Source: Arthrobacter oryzae (lineage in GTDB: Bacteria > Actinomycetota > Actinomycetes > Actinomycetales > Micrococcaceae). Taken from it: DNA of 64,000 nt. Of the stretch, positions 50,354 to 58,594 are shown in pieces. Where the stretch lies: contig NZ_CP132204.1 in NCBI RefSeq assembly GCF_030718995.1, positions 2,170,001 to 2,234,000 on the forward strand, written 5' to 3'. A program made the translations under genes and the position numbers. Position 1 is the first letter of the stretch, and every line of letters starts with the position of its first letter. The notes beneath the pieces are model-generated. The model worked only from the letters and a program-made list of their open reading frames with translations. It was not told where the DNA came from and searched no databases.

Positions 50354-51393
50354 GGCTTCTCCTTTGGATGTGTCACTGAGTTCCGTTCAATCAGGGGGCA
50401 GGTCATGAACTCGACCCGTCCGTCCGGCTCGGCGCCCTGCAGGATGAGGTCGACCGCGCGGCGCCCCATTTCCACGAAGGGCAACTCAAGGGTGGTGAGA
50501 CCCGGCCGCAGGTGCGGGGCCAGGGTTTCCTGGTTGTCGAAGCCGATGATGGATACATCGCGGGGAATCGACAGGTGCAGCTCCGTGGCGGCCTGGTAGG
50601 CGCCCCACGCGGTGCGGTCATTCGCGCAGAAGATTGCCGACGGCGGGTTATCGCCCGTCATCAGGTCCATGGTGTGGGTAAATCCGTCCAGTTCATTGCC
50701 GCTGCCGAAGCGCACCAGTTCCGGGCGGACGGGCAGTCCGGCTTCGGTCATGGCTTTCGTGTAGCCGTTGAAACGTCCGACGGCGGCGGGGAGTTCGCTC
50801 TCCAGCGTTTCGATGTTGATCATCGCCACCCGCTCATGCCCGGCGTCGAGTAGGCGCCGGGTGGCGGTGTAGCCGCCCAGCTCCTCGTCCGGTGCTACGC
50901 TGGGAATTCTCAGCTTGCGGTCCTGCGAGTTCAGCACCACCGAGGGGACTGCCTGGAGGGCCTCGGGTACGTCGAGCCGCCGGTGGTACATGCCTGCGTA
51001 GACCACGCCGGCCACCTTGTAAGAGAGCATGGAGTCCAGCGAGGCTGCCTCGAGGGCTTTGTCGCCGCCCGTGTTCATGGTGAGCAGGAGGAGTCCATCC
51101 TCCCAGGCGCGCTCCTGTGCTCCTTCGATGATCTTTCCTGCGAAAGGGGCGGTCGCGACGGCGTCGCCCAGGAAGCCGATGATGCCCGCAATACCGTCCC
51201 GGAGGGTCTTGGCATGGGCGTTGGTGCGGTAGTCAAGCTGCTGCACGGCATCCATGACACGTTTCCGGGTTTCGTCCGAGAATCGGGAGCCGGAGACGGA
51301 GTTCAGCACCAGGGAGACTGTTGCCTGGGAAACGCCGGCAGCTGCCGCGACGTCGTGCATGGTGGGACCTGACGATGGCCGGGGCTTCGGCAC
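50350..51393 (-). CDS. LacI-family repressor of fructan locus 2
   Basis: 347 residues from GTG 51393, which lies five bases after AAGGAGG; an upstream GTG (51399) overlaps that site. Helix-turn-helix TMHDVAAAAGVSQATVSLVLNSVSG at about 10-35, hinge NAHAKTLRDGIAGIIGF, effector domain ending GLTTLELPFVEMGRRAVDLIL and CPLIERNSVTH. Its architecture, including the DLILQGAEP and LIERNS end, is similar to that of the repressor at 14324, in agreement with a related fructoside effector. First gene of the operon, with a 29-base palindrome at its own promoter; expected to repress itself and the transport and GH32 genes. Confidence 0.92.
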   Translation of the reverse strand: MPKPRPSSGPTMHDVAAAAGVSQATVSLVLNSVSGSRFSDETRKRVMDAVQQLDYRTNAHAKTLRDGIAGIIGFLGDAVATAPFAGKIIEGAQERAWEDGLLLLTMNTGGDKALEAASLDSMLSYKVAGVVYAGMYHRRLDVPEALQAVPSVVLNSQDRKLRIPSVAPDEELGGYTATRRLLDAGHERVAMINIETLESELPAAVGRFNGYTKAMTEAGLPVRPELVRFGSGNELDGFTHTMDLMTGDNPPSAIFCANDRTAWGAYQAATELHLSIPRDVSIIGFDNQETLAPHLRPGLTTLELPFVEMGRRAVDLILQGAEPDGRVEFMTCPLIERNSVTHPKEKP

Positions 51394-51411
51394 GGGCACC
51401 TCCTTGGGCCT

Positions 51412-51440
51412 GGTTATACGAATCAGTTATTCGTATAACC
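51412..51440. promoter_or_regulatory. 29-base palindromic operator of fructan locus 2
   Basis: GGTTATACGAAT and ATTCGTATAACC are perfect 12-bp arms around CAGTT. It lies just downstream of the leftward promoter, about 12 bases after the -10 element, covering the start of transcription and leader. Binding by the LacI-family protein encoded directly downstream is the obvious reading. Confidence 0.82.
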
Positions 51441-51451
51441 GACAGGAAAAA

Positions 51452-51480
51452 CTGTAACCTGCGTCATAGGGCGCCGTCAA
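51452..51480 (-). promoter_or_regulatory. Promoter of the fructan locus 2 operon
   Basis: On the minus strand TTGACG (51475-51480), a 17-base spacer and TTACAG (51452-51457). Transcription would start near 51445, at the edge of the palindromic operator. It serves LacI, two permeases, the binding protein and GH32. Confidence 0.72.
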
Positions 51481-51550
51481 GTATTAGCGGTCAAAACGTT
51501 GCGAAGCCGGCGGGCCGGGGTCCGGCCCTAGGGTCGGGATGGGGCCGGCC

Positions 51551-52183
51551 TTACGGCCGCGGCGCCCGGCGGTGGGCGCGCAGCACTGAATCGGTGACGG
51601 TGAAGGAGCCGCCGTTCGCGTCCGTCACGGACCGCCGGCGGGCCTCGCAGACGTCGATTTCCCATTCGTCCGGATCCAGCCCGGCGGCGATTTCCTCCGG
51701 GGTGAAGAGCAGGCCGGGGTCGCTGGGGCGGTGGATTCCCGCCTCGAGGTCGGAGGGGTGGTGGCCCACGATCAGGAGGGTCCCGCCAGGCGCAACGGAC
51801 GCCGCGAGCCGGTGGTACAGCTCGGTCCGCTCGGCCAGGGGCAGGTGCATGAACTGGGCCGAGACGAGGTCGAAGGTGCCTGCCGGGGGCGGTGAGCTGG
51901 TGAGGTCGTGGTGTGCCCAAGTGATCCGGGCGGCAGCGTCCGCATCCTGCGACGCCCTCTCGGCGGCCCGTGCCAGCGCCACCGAGGAAATGTCCACCGC
52001 CGTGACCCGCCAGCCCTGGCGTGCCAGCCAGAGTGAATCGGCGCCCTCGCCGCTGCCCACGTCGAGGGCAGAGCCGGGGCGCAGGCCGGCGGCTTCGGCC
52101 AGCAGGGTGGGGTTCGGATTGCGGCTCCAGACCGAGCCGTGCTGGCGGTAGCGTTCATCCCAGAACGACTCGTCAAACTTCAT
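51551..52183 (-). CDS. SAM-dependent class I methyltransferase
   Basis: 210 residues. Rossmann methyltransferase: motif I ALDVGSGEGADSLWLARQGWRVTAVDIS, motif II around AAARITWAHHDLTSSPPPAGTFDLVSAQFMHLP, motif III GGTLLIVGHHP. The N-terminal FWDERYRQHGSVWSRNPNPTLL is shared with TehB/thiopurine-methyltransferase-like proteins. Methyl acceptor unknown; such enzymes are often linked to tellurite or other toxic compounds. ATG at 52183. It lies 60 bases downstream of the flavoprotein gene on the same strand and may share its transcript. Confidence 0.88.
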   Translation of the reverse strand: MKFDESFWDERYRQHGSVWSRNPNPTLLAEAAGLRPGSALDVGSGEGADSLWLARQGWRVTAVDISSVALARAAERASQDADAAARITWAHHDLTSSPPPAGTFDLVSAQFMHLPLAERTELYHRLAASVAPGGTLLIVGHHPSDLEAGIHRPSDPGLLFTPEEIAAGLDPDEWEIDVCEARRRSVTDANGGSFTVTDSVLRAHRRAPRP

Positions 52184-52243
52184 CCATGTCTCCTTGCTGC
52201 CGGCATTTCCGTCCCGGCAGCGTGCCCTCAGGGGCTGCCCGCG

Positions 52244-53209
52244 CTACGCCGTGACACTGCCACGATACGCCGTGGCGGCGTCCTCGAGCTCCTCGGCCAT
52301 GAGGTCCGCGTTGATCACCACGCCGGTCCAGGCGCCGGCAGCTGCCGAGGACAACACCTGCGCGCGAAGGTCGGTGACGTTGCCTGCCGCCCAGACCCCA
52401 GGGACGCCGGTTGCCCCGTCCTCGTCGGTTTCGAGGTATTCGCCCATCCCCATCGGATGCGGGACTGCCTTGAGTCCAAGGTCCGCGAAGGCTGAAGCCC
52501 GCGCCATGAAGCGCGGCGCCGTGGCCACTGCGGCCACCGGCACCAGGCTGCCATCGGACAACAGCACGCCGGCCAGCTTGTCGTTGTCCACCTGCAGGGC
52601 CCGCACGGGACCGTGGACCACCGTGATTCCGCGGGCGGCGAGCTGGTGCAGTTCGAGCTCCGTGGGCTCCATTGCGTTATTGAGGAAGAGCGTGATGTCG
52701 GCGCTCCACTGGCGGAAGAGGAGCGCCTGATGGGCAGCGAAGGGCCCGGTGCCCAGGATGCCGATGGGCTGGTCCTGCACTTCCCAGCCATGGCAGTAGG
52801 GACAATGCAGCACATCCCTGCCCCACCGTTCGCGGAGCCCCGGAATGTCCGGCAGCTCATCCACCAGGCCCGTGGCGATCAGGAGCCTCCGTCCCCGCAC
52901 CGCGGAGCCATCCGCAAGTTCCACCGCGAAGGCGCCCCTGAAACCCGCGGCCCCGGAAACCTGGCCGCTGATGATCCGTACGCCGTAGGACTCTGCTTCC
53001 TCCCGGCCGATCCGGTACAGCTCGGCCGGGCTGACGCCGTCGCGCGACAGGAATCCGTGCACTCCCTTGGCGGGCGCATTCCGGGGCTCGCCGCCGTCCA
53101 CCACCACTACGGAGCGGCGGGACCGGCCCAGCATCTGGGCCGCATTCAGGCCCGCGGCGCCGCCGCCAACAATGACGACGTCCACCGGTGTGTTGTTCTG
53201 TTTGTCCAT
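52244..53209 (-). CDS. Thioredoxin reductase-like FAD/NAD(P) oxidoreductase
   Basis: 321 residues from ATG 53209, preceded by GGAGGT at seven bases. FAD-binding VVIVGGGAAGLNAAQ at about 11-25, NAD(P)-binding GILGTGPFAAHQ in the middle, and the redox pair C136-P-Y-C139 in CPYCHGWE. This CPYC/CPFC form occurs in stand-alone TrxR-like oxidoreductases, including the dithiol oxidases related to GliT/HlmI, rather than in genuine thioredoxin reductases (CATC). The C-terminal VPGVWAAGNVTD is the FAD-closing motif. Substrate unknown. Divergent from an XRE-cupin regulator, which probably controls it; a redox or electrophile stress role is plausible. Confidence 0.9.
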   Translation of the reverse strand: MDKQNNTPVDVVIVGGGAAGLNAAQMLGRSRRSVVVVDGGEPRNAPAKGVHGFLSRDGVSPAELYRIGREEAESYGVRIISGQVSGAAGFRGAFAVELADGSAVRGRRLLIATGLVDELPDIPGLRERWGRDVLHCPYCHGWEVQDQPIGILGTGPFAAHQALLFRQWSADITLFLNNAMEPTELELHQLAARGITVVHGPVRALQVDNDKLAGVLLSDGSLVPVAAVATAPRFMARASAFADLGLKAVPHPMGMGEYLETDEDGATGVPGVWAAGNVTDLRAQVLSSAAAGAWTGVVINADLMAEELEDAATAYRGSVTA

Positions 53210-53253
53210 TTTTCTTACCTCCGAATCCATCGTCGACGGCGGCATGAATAGCG

Positions 53254-53280
53254 GCAAACATCTTTGCTGAAGTGGCAAAC
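53254..53280. promoter_or_regulatory. Possible operator in the flavoprotein/XRE divergent gap
   Basis: GCAAA-CATC-TTTGC (53254-53267) is a perfect 5-bp dyad, and GGCAAAC recurs at 53274-53280, directly before the XRE start. The 78-base gap must hold both promoters, so this is the best candidate site for the XRE regulator. Confidence 0.5.
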
Positions 53281-53287
53281 TTGGGGC

Positions 53288-53866
53288 ATGGAAGAACTCG
53301 ATGACGTCCTGGCTGCAGTGGGCCCCAGGCTCCGCGCCCTGCGGCTGAGCCGCGACACCACGCTGACTGCCTTGGCTGCTGCCACGGGGATTTCCGTCAG
53401 CACGCTTTCACGGCTGGAGTCCGGCCAGCGCCGGCCCAACCTGGAACTGCTGCTGCCGCTGGCCAAGGCGCACCAGGTGCCGCTGGACGAGCTCGTGGGG
53501 GCACCCGCCACGGGCGACCCCCGAGTTCACCTGAGGCCCATCGTCAGCAAGAGGATGACCATCATTCCGCTGACGCGGAAACCCGGCGGGGTGCAGGCCT
53601 ACAAGCTCATCCTGAATGCAGGCCCGCACGAGGAGCCCACGCCCCAGGTCCACGAGGGCTACGAATGGATCTACGTGCTCAACGGCAAACTGCGGCTGGT
53701 CCTCGGGGACACGGACATCGTGCTGCCTGCCGGGGAAGCCGCCGAATTTGATACACGGACGCCGCACTGGTTCGGCCGCGCGGAGAAGCAGCCGGTGGAA
53801 TTCATCAGCCTCTTTGGCCGGCAAGGCGAACGGATGCACCTTCGGGCGAAACCCTCACGCCCGTAG
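53288..53866 (+). CDS. XRE-family regulator with C-terminal cupin domain
   Basis: 192 residues from ATG 53288, six bases after TTGGGG. Helix-turn-helix at about 12-65 (LRALRLSRDTTLTALAAATGISVSTLSRLESGQRRPNLELLLPLAKA), then a small-molecule-binding cupin of about 85 residues (HEEPTPQVHEGYEWIYVLNGKLRLVLGD, LPAGEAAEFDTRTPHWFG). The His/Glu pattern in the cupin could hold a metal or ligand. Such regulators control adjacent catabolic or detoxification genes. Divergent placement next to the flavoprotein gene makes that its likely target. It ends six bases before a convergent membrane protein gene. Confidence 0.92.
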   Translation: MEELDDVLAAVGPRLRALRLSRDTTLTALAAATGISVSTLSRLESGQRRPNLELLLPLAKAHQVPLDELVGAPATGDPRVHLRPIVSKRMTIIPLTRKPGGVQAYKLILNAGPHEEPTPQVHEGYEWIYVLNGKLRLVLGDTDIVLPAGEAAEFDTRTPHWFGRAEKQPVEFISLFGRQGERMHLRAKPSRP

Positions 53867-53872
53867 GCCCGG

Positions 53873-54301
53873 CTAGGCCGCGCTGATGCCGAACAGCCCG
53901 ATGATCAGGCCCATGACCACCAGGGTGACCAGTTCGTGGGCGCAGTTCAGCACGGTCAGCCCGGCAGGGCGGCCTTCGAAGGCGTCATGCGTGATGAAGC
54001 GGGCGGCGGTGAATCCGGCCCAGAGGATGACAGCGGTGATCAGCGTGTTGGCCAGGAAGTTCCCGCCGTAGAAATGCTGGGAGATGGCGGCTGATCCGGC
54101 CAGTACCAGGGCGCTGACAAAGCTGACCACCAGCGTGATCAGGATGGGTTTGACCGCGTCCTTGGCCTCGCCGCTGGGCGTCACGTTGGCGACCTTCATC
54201 CAGTAGTTGCCGAACACCTTGGGCGTGTACCAGACAGATCCCACCACCATGCTGGACAGGGTGGCCAGCAATACGGCCCAGATGTTGATTTCCGGAATCA
54301 T
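53873..54301 (-). CDS. DUF1761-family membrane protein
   Basis: 142 residues with four hydrophobic segments (about 5-25, 50-72, 82-103 and 115-140). The start INIWAVLLATLSSMVVGSVWYTPKVFGNYWMKV, with its WYTP-x-x-FG-x-xW pattern, is the hallmark of DUF1761. Function is unknown. ATG at 54301. It lies alone between two convergent or same-strand regulators; nothing in its surroundings gives a role. Stop TAG lies six bases after the XRE-cupin stop on the other strand. Confidence 0.85.
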   Translation of the reverse strand: MIPEINIWAVLLATLSSMVVGSVWYTPKVFGNYWMKVANVTPSGEAKDAVKPILITLVVSFVSALVLAGSAAISQHFYGGNFLANTLITAVILWAGFTAARFITHDAFEGRPAGLTVLNCAHELVTLVVMGLIIGLFGISAA

Positions 54302-54376
54302 TGCGCTCTCCTCAGCTTCAGGTCCAGTCCTCCGAAGTCTAGGGCCGGCTGCGGGTTCTTCAACGCAACGCGGGGG

Positions 54377-54883
54377 TCAGTCGGCGAAGTCGCCCGCGTT
54401 CCGGCGGAATTTCCCCAGGATCCGGATCAGCTGGTCCACATCCTGGTTGCCAAAACCGGACTGGCCGAACACCTCGGTGTTGAGTGCCGCCGTTGCACTT
54501 TTGGCCAGGGTTCGTCCCTCGGCGGTGAGTTCGATCAGGGTGGTGCGGCCGTCCGTGGGGTGCGGGGACCGCACCACCAGCCCGGCGTCCTGGAGGCGGT
54601 CGACGGCGTTGGTCACCGACGTGGGATGCACCTGCAGGAGCGCGCTCGCCTTGTTCATGGGCAGCGCGCCGCTGCGGGCGAAACTCAGGAGCGCCAGGAG
54701 TTCATAGCGGGCGAAGGTGAGGCCGAAGGGCTTGAGGACGCCTTCGATCCGTGCCAGCAGGATCTGCTGGGTCCGCATGATTGCCGTGATGGCGGCCATG
54801 GGCGCTGCGACGTCCCCCCAGCCGTGCTGTTCCCAGTTGCGCTGGGCGTCGGCAATGGGATCGCGCGGGAGCGGGTTTCCCAT
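54377..54883 (-). CDS. MarR-family transcriptional regulator
   Basis: 168 residues from ATG 54883, with AGGAGG four bases before it. A longer form from ATG 54898 has no site. The winged helix-turn-helix covers about 50-140: LTFARYELLALLSFARSGALPMNKASALLQVHPTSVTNAVDRLQDAGLVVRSPHPTDGRTTLIELTAEG. Dimerisation helices flank it. It lies 30 bases downstream of the acyl-CoA synthetase gene on the same strand, so the two are probably cotranscribed, and it is a natural candidate to control that gene and the divergent acyl-CoA dehydrogenase. Confidence 0.9.
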   Translation of the reverse strand: MGNPLPRDPIADAQRNWEQHGWGDVAAPMAAITAIMRTQQILLARIEGVLKPFGLTFARYELLALLSFARSGALPMNKASALLQVHPTSVTNAVDRLQDAGLVVRSPHPTDGRTTLIELTAEGRTLAKSATAALNTEVFGQSGFGNQDVDQLIRILGKFRRNAGDFAD

Positions 54884-54913
54884 GGCACCTCCTGACATGT
54901 GGGTTGCTTCAGC

Positions 54914-56656
54914 CTAGCTTTTCAGGCCGGGGAAATCCGCCTCCGAGTACTCGGTCCCGAGGCCCTCGGGCAGCGGGCCGCCGCCGTGCCGGAGCTCTTC
55001 GTTGTGCCGCAGTTCCACTCGCCGGATCTTGCCGGAGATGGTCTTGGGCAGGTCCGCGAATTCCAGCCGGCGGATGCGCTTGAAGGGGGCCAGATGATCG
55101 CGGCAGTAGCGCAGGATGTCCTCGGCGAGTTCGGGGCCGGGCTGGTGCCCGGCGGCCAGGACCACAAATGCTTTGGGCACGGACAGCTTGAGCGGGTCGG
55201 GAGAGGGGACCACGGCGGCCTCCGCCACGGCGGGGTGCTCGATCAGCACGCTTTCCAGCTCGAACGGGGACAGCCGGTAGTCGGAGGATTTGAACACGTC
55301 GTCACCGCGGCCTACATAGGTGATGATGCCGCGCTCGTCCCGGCTGGCCATGTCGCCGGTGTGGTAGTAACCGTCGCGGAAGGCGTCGGCGGTTTTCTCC
55401 GGGTCGCCGTAGTAGGCCTTCATCAGTCCCACAGGTCGGGGGTCGAGCCGGAGGCAGAGCTCGCCGTCGTCGGCTTCTTCTCCTGTGGCGGGGTCAACCA
55501 GCACCACGTCGTAGCCCGGCAGGGGCTTGCCCATGGCGCCGATCTTGATCGGCTGGCCCGGAGTGTTGGCGATCTGCACGGTGGATTCGGTCTGCCCGAA
55601 GCCGTCGCGGATGGTCTGGCCCCATGCGCGGTGGACCTGGTCGATTACCTCGGCGTTGAGGGGTTCCCCGGCGGAGACCACCTTGCTGGGCGGGTTCTTC
55701 AGGAGGGTGAGGTCGGCCTGGATCAGCATGCGCCACACGGTGGGCGGGGCGCAGAAACTGGTCACCTTCTCGCGGTCCATCTGTTCCATGAGGGCCTTGG
55801 CATCGAACCGGCTGTAGTTGTAGATGAAGACGCAGGCCTCGGCGATCCAGGGGGTGAACACGTTGGACCAGGCGTGCTTGGCCCAGCCGGGGGACGCGAC
55901 GTTCAGGTGCACGTCGCCGGGGCCCAGCCCGATCCAGAACATGGTGGACAGGTGGCCCACGGGGTAGGACGTGTGGGTGTGCTCCACCAGTTTGGCCTTG
56001 GACGTGGTTCCGGAGGTGAAGTAGAGGAGCAGGGTTTCGTCCGCCTTGGTGGGCGCGTCGGGGGTGAACTCGGTTGGTGCGCCGGCTGCCTCCGCGTAGT
56101 GGGCGGCGCCCGCGTTGGCGCCTGCTGGAGTTGCGGGGGGAGCGTCGCCGTCGGCGATTTCAATCAGCGTGTAGTTGCCGGGGACACCGGCAAACTTGCC
56201 GATGTTGGAACGTCCGACGGCGGCCCAGCCCGCCTCGCCGCGCTCCACCCGGTCCGTCAGGTCGGCGGGGCCCATCAGGGTGGTGGTGGGAATCATGACG
56301 ATGCCCAGCTTGATGCCGGCGAGCATGAGTTCCCACAGCTCCACCTGGTTGCCCAGCATGATGATCATCCGGTCGCCGCGGCGCACGCCCTGGCTGCGGA
56401 GCCAGTTCGCCACTTGGCCGGACCGCATGGAAAGCTCCGCGAAGGTGCGCCGCGTGGCGCTGCCGTCCTGCTCCACGATCACCAGGGCAGGGTTGGAACC
56501 CTTGTCCGGGTCAGCCGCAATCCGGTCGAACCAGTCGAGGGCGAAGTTGAACTCCTCGAAGCGGGGCCACTGGAACTTATCCCGTGCCTGGCCGTAGTCC
56601 TCGCGCAGGGCCAGGAGCCTGTCCCTCGCTGCCCGGAAGTCATCGGTGACTGTCAT
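54914..56656 (-). CDS. AMP-forming acyl-CoA synthetase (medium-chain/aromatic acid branch)
   Basis: 580 residues from ATG 56656. AMP-binding core LLLYFTSGTTSKAKLVEHTHTSYP, then VNVASPGWAKHAWSNVFTPWIAEA typical of medium-chain acyl-CoA synthetases, VTSFCAPPTVWRMLIQ, GFGQTESTVQIANTPG, YHTGDMASRDERGIITYVGRGDDVFKSSDYRLSPFELESVL, and the C-terminal catalytic lysine region LPKTISGKIRRVELR. It activates a carboxylic acid with ATP and CoA; chain length or aromatic nature is open. Divergent from the acyl-CoA dehydrogenase and followed by a MarR gene, suggesting a small fatty- or dicarboxylic-acid catabolic unit. Confidence 0.92.
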   Translation of the reverse strand: MTVTDDFRAARDRLLALREDYGQARDKFQWPRFEEFNFALDWFDRIAADPDKGSNPALVIVEQDGSATRRTFAELSMRSGQVANWLRSQGVRRGDRMIIMLGNQVELWELMLAGIKLGIVMIPTTTLMGPADLTDRVERGEAGWAAVGRSNIGKFAGVPGNYTLIEIADGDAPPATPAGANAGAAHYAEAAGAPTEFTPDAPTKADETLLLYFTSGTTSKAKLVEHTHTSYPVGHLSTMFWIGLGPGDVHLNVASPGWAKHAWSNVFTPWIAEACVFIYNYSRFDAKALMEQMDREKVTSFCAPPTVWRMLIQADLTLLKNPPSKVVSAGEPLNAEVIDQVHRAWGQTIRDGFGQTESTVQIANTPGQPIKIGAMGKPLPGYDVVLVDPATGEEADDGELCLRLDPRPVGLMKAYYGDPEKTADAFRDGYYHTGDMASRDERGIITYVGRGDDVFKSSDYRLSPFELESVLIEHPAVAEAAVVPSPDPLKLSVPKAFVVLAAGHQPGPELAEDILRYCRDHLAPFKRIRRLEFADLPKTISGKIRRVELRHNEELRHGGGPLPEGLGTEYSEADFPGLKS

Positions 56657-56671
56657 GGGGGCCTTTCGCCT

Positions 56672-56699
56672 AGTGATCCATATCACTGTGCAATATACT
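56672..56699. promoter_or_regulatory. Operator and promoter between acyl-CoA synthetase and dehydrogenase genes
   Basis: AGTGAT-CCAT-ATCACT (56672-56687) is a perfect 6-bp dyad. TATACT (56694-56699) is a good rightward -10 element, with the dyad covering the -35 position. The 78-base divergent gap leaves little room, so one repressor could control both directions; the MarR protein nearby is the first candidate. Confidence 0.6.
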
Positions 56700-56734
56700 A
56701 GGACATCCAAGGGTTTGGAAGAGCGAAGGGACGC

Positions 56735-57949
56735 GTGCCGGTGCAGCCACAACGACGTGACGGCGGGGAAACCACCATAGTTCCGGAGGCGCCGCCGTTC
56801 CCGGATGCGGACCTCATGTACATCGTGGACCTGCTGCCGGCAGGGGAGCGCTCACGGTATCTGGAAGTGCGGGACTTCCTGCAGTCCCGTGTCCGCGCGG
56901 CGTCCATCGAGTACTGGAACCGCGAGGAATTTCCGTTCGGACTGCTGGCCGAAATGGGCAAGTACGGGCTGGGCGGACTGCAGACGGACGGGACCTCGAA
57001 GCTCTTCAAGGGCCTGATGTATGTGGAGGTTGCCCGGGCCGACGTGTCCCTGTCCGCGCTGGTGGGGATCCATAACGAGCTGATCGTGGGGATGATCGAC
57101 GAGCTCGGTTCGGAAGCGCAGAAACAGCGGTGGCTGCCAGGGTTGAAGGCATTCACCCAGCTTGGCGCGTTCGCACTCACGGAGCCTGAGCACGGTTCGG
57201 ACATTGCCGGCGGGCTGGAAACGTCCGCCCGGCTGGAGCGCGGCGAATGGGTGATCAACGGCGCCAAGCGGTGGATCGGCGCCGGGACCATCGCCGACTT
57301 CGCGCTGGTCTGGGCCCGGGATGAAGCGGACCGGCAGATCAAGGGCTTCATCGTGGAGACGGACCGCACCGGTTACTCCGCCACGAAGATCTCAAACAAG
57401 ATCGGCCTGCGGATCATGCAGAATGCGGACATCCGGCTGGATGACGTGCGGATCCCGGAATCCAATCTCCTGCCCGGGGCCACGGATTTCTCGAAGGCCA
57501 ACGATCTGCTCCGCGATTCGCGCGCCTGGGTGGGCTGGCAGGGGGCCGGCATCCAGCTGGCCGCGTTCGACGTCGCCCGTTCCTATGCCCTGGAACGGAA
57601 GCAGTTCGGCAAGGAATTGGCCCGGTTCCAGCTCATCCAGCAGCAGCTGGCTGAAATCCTGGGCAATGCCAGCGCCTCCCTGGCGCTGATGGCCCAGCTG
57701 GCCCGCATTCAGCAGGACGGCAAGCTGGAGATGGTGCAGGCTGCCATGGCGAAGTCCACCACTACCCGGCTGGCGCGCGCCTCGGTGGCAATGGGCAGGT
57801 CGCTGATGGGCGGCAACGGGATCAGCAGCGACTATGAGATGGGCAAGCTGTTTGGCGACGCCGAAATCCTCTATACGTATGAGGGCAGCTACGAGATCAA
57901 CTCGCTGATCGTGGCACGCGCCGTGACCGGGAAGTCGGCTTTTGCCTGA
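56735..57949 (+). CDS. Acyl-CoA dehydrogenase, glutaryl-CoA dehydrogenase-like
   Basis: 404 residues from GTG 56735 (a second GTG at 56741 is possible). Acyl-CoA dehydrogenase fold: FAD/substrate block ALTEPEHGSDIAGGLETSA, WIGAGTIADFALVWA, RKQFGKELARFQLIQQQLAEI, and the catalytic base E383 in LYTYEGSYEINSLIVARAVTG. The position of the Glu and the GGNGISSDYEMGKLFGDAE block resemble glutaryl-CoA and short-chain (isobutyryl-type) dehydrogenases. It introduces the alpha-beta double bond with electron transfer to ETF. Together with the divergent synthetase it would activate and oxidise an acid. It might supply the step missing from the valine cluster, though it lies 12 kb away. Confidence 0.92.
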   Translation: MPVQPQRRDGGETTIVPEAPPFPDADLMYIVDLLPAGERSRYLEVRDFLQSRVRAASIEYWNREEFPFGLLAEMGKYGLGGLQTDGTSKLFKGLMYVEVARADVSLSALVGIHNELIVGMIDELGSEAQKQRWLPGLKAFTQLGAFALTEPEHGSDIAGGLETSARLERGEWVINGAKRWIGAGTIADFALVWARDEADRQIKGFIVETDRTGYSATKISNKIGLRIMQNADIRLDDVRIPESNLLPGATDFSKANDLLRDSRAWVGWQGAGIQLAAFDVARSYALERKQFGKELARFQLIQQQLAEILGNASASLALMAQLARIQQDGKLEMVQAAMAKSTTTRLARASVAMGRSLMGGNGISSDYEMGKLFGDAEILYTYEGSYEINSLIVARAVTGKSAFA

Positions 57950-57956
57950 GGTTCCT

Positions 57957-58529
57957 TCAGTCCTGGCCGCGCTCGTAATGGAGCAGGACCACCCCGTTGC
58001 CGAACGTCCTCGTCCCGGCCAGCTTCAGGTTCATCCGAACGTCCGGTGCCTCGAACAGCGGCCGGCCCTGGCCCTGGCCCAGGACCACGGGGTGGACGTA
58101 GAGCCGGTATTCATCAATGAGGCCGAGCCGCATGAATGTTGCGGCCAGATTGGCGCCACCCACCGCGAGATCGCCGCCGGGCTGCGCCTTGAGCTCCGCG
58201 ATTTCTTCAGGCACGACGTCGTGCATCACCGTGGTGTTCCATCCTGCGGTGGTGAGGGTCCGGGAGAAGACGAACTTGGGCATGTCGCGCCAGATACCGG
58301 CGAACTCCACCTCGGCAGGAGTGCTGTCAGGATCCTGGTCGGCCGTGGGCCAGTATCCGGCCATCAGCTCGTGGGTGATCCGTCCGTCGAGGAACGCCCC
58401 CATGGCCTTGCACTCATCGTTGAAGTGCTGGTGCAGTTCCTCGTCCACCAGGTTCCAGCTGATGTCCCGGTCCAGTCCCTCGAAGTATCCGTCCACCGAA
58501 ACTGAACACATCAGAATGATCTTCCGCAT
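57957..58529 (-). CDS. Dihydrofolate reductase-fold protein (RibD C-terminal domain family)
   Basis: 190 residues from ATG 58529, with GGAGGGG seven bases before; an open frame upstream has no site. The start MRKIILMCSVSVDGYFEG and the blocks DGRITHELMAGYWP, KFVFSRTLTTAGWNTTVM, GGANLAATFMRLGLIDEYRLYVHPVVLGQGQ, TRTFGNGVVLLHYERG are those of the YyaP/RibD_C dihydrofolate reductase-like family. These bind NADPH; physiological substrates are mostly unknown and genuine DHFR function is unlikely. Leftward gene 65 bases after the GNAT gene. Confidence 0.88.
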   Translation of the reverse strand: MRKIILMCSVSVDGYFEGLDRDISWNLVDEELHQHFNDECKAMGAFLDGRITHELMAGYWPTADQDPDSTPAEVEFAGIWRDMPKFVFSRTLTTAGWNTTVMHDVVPEEIAELKAQPGGDLAVGGANLAATFMRLGLIDEYRLYVHPVVLGQGQGRPLFEAPDVRMNLKLAGTRTFGNGVVLLHYERGQD

Positions 58530-58594
58530 GGGGAGCCCCTCCGTAGCTGTGCGGCGGGCGCCCGGGCGGGACCGCCGTCGTATGTTCCAGTGAA

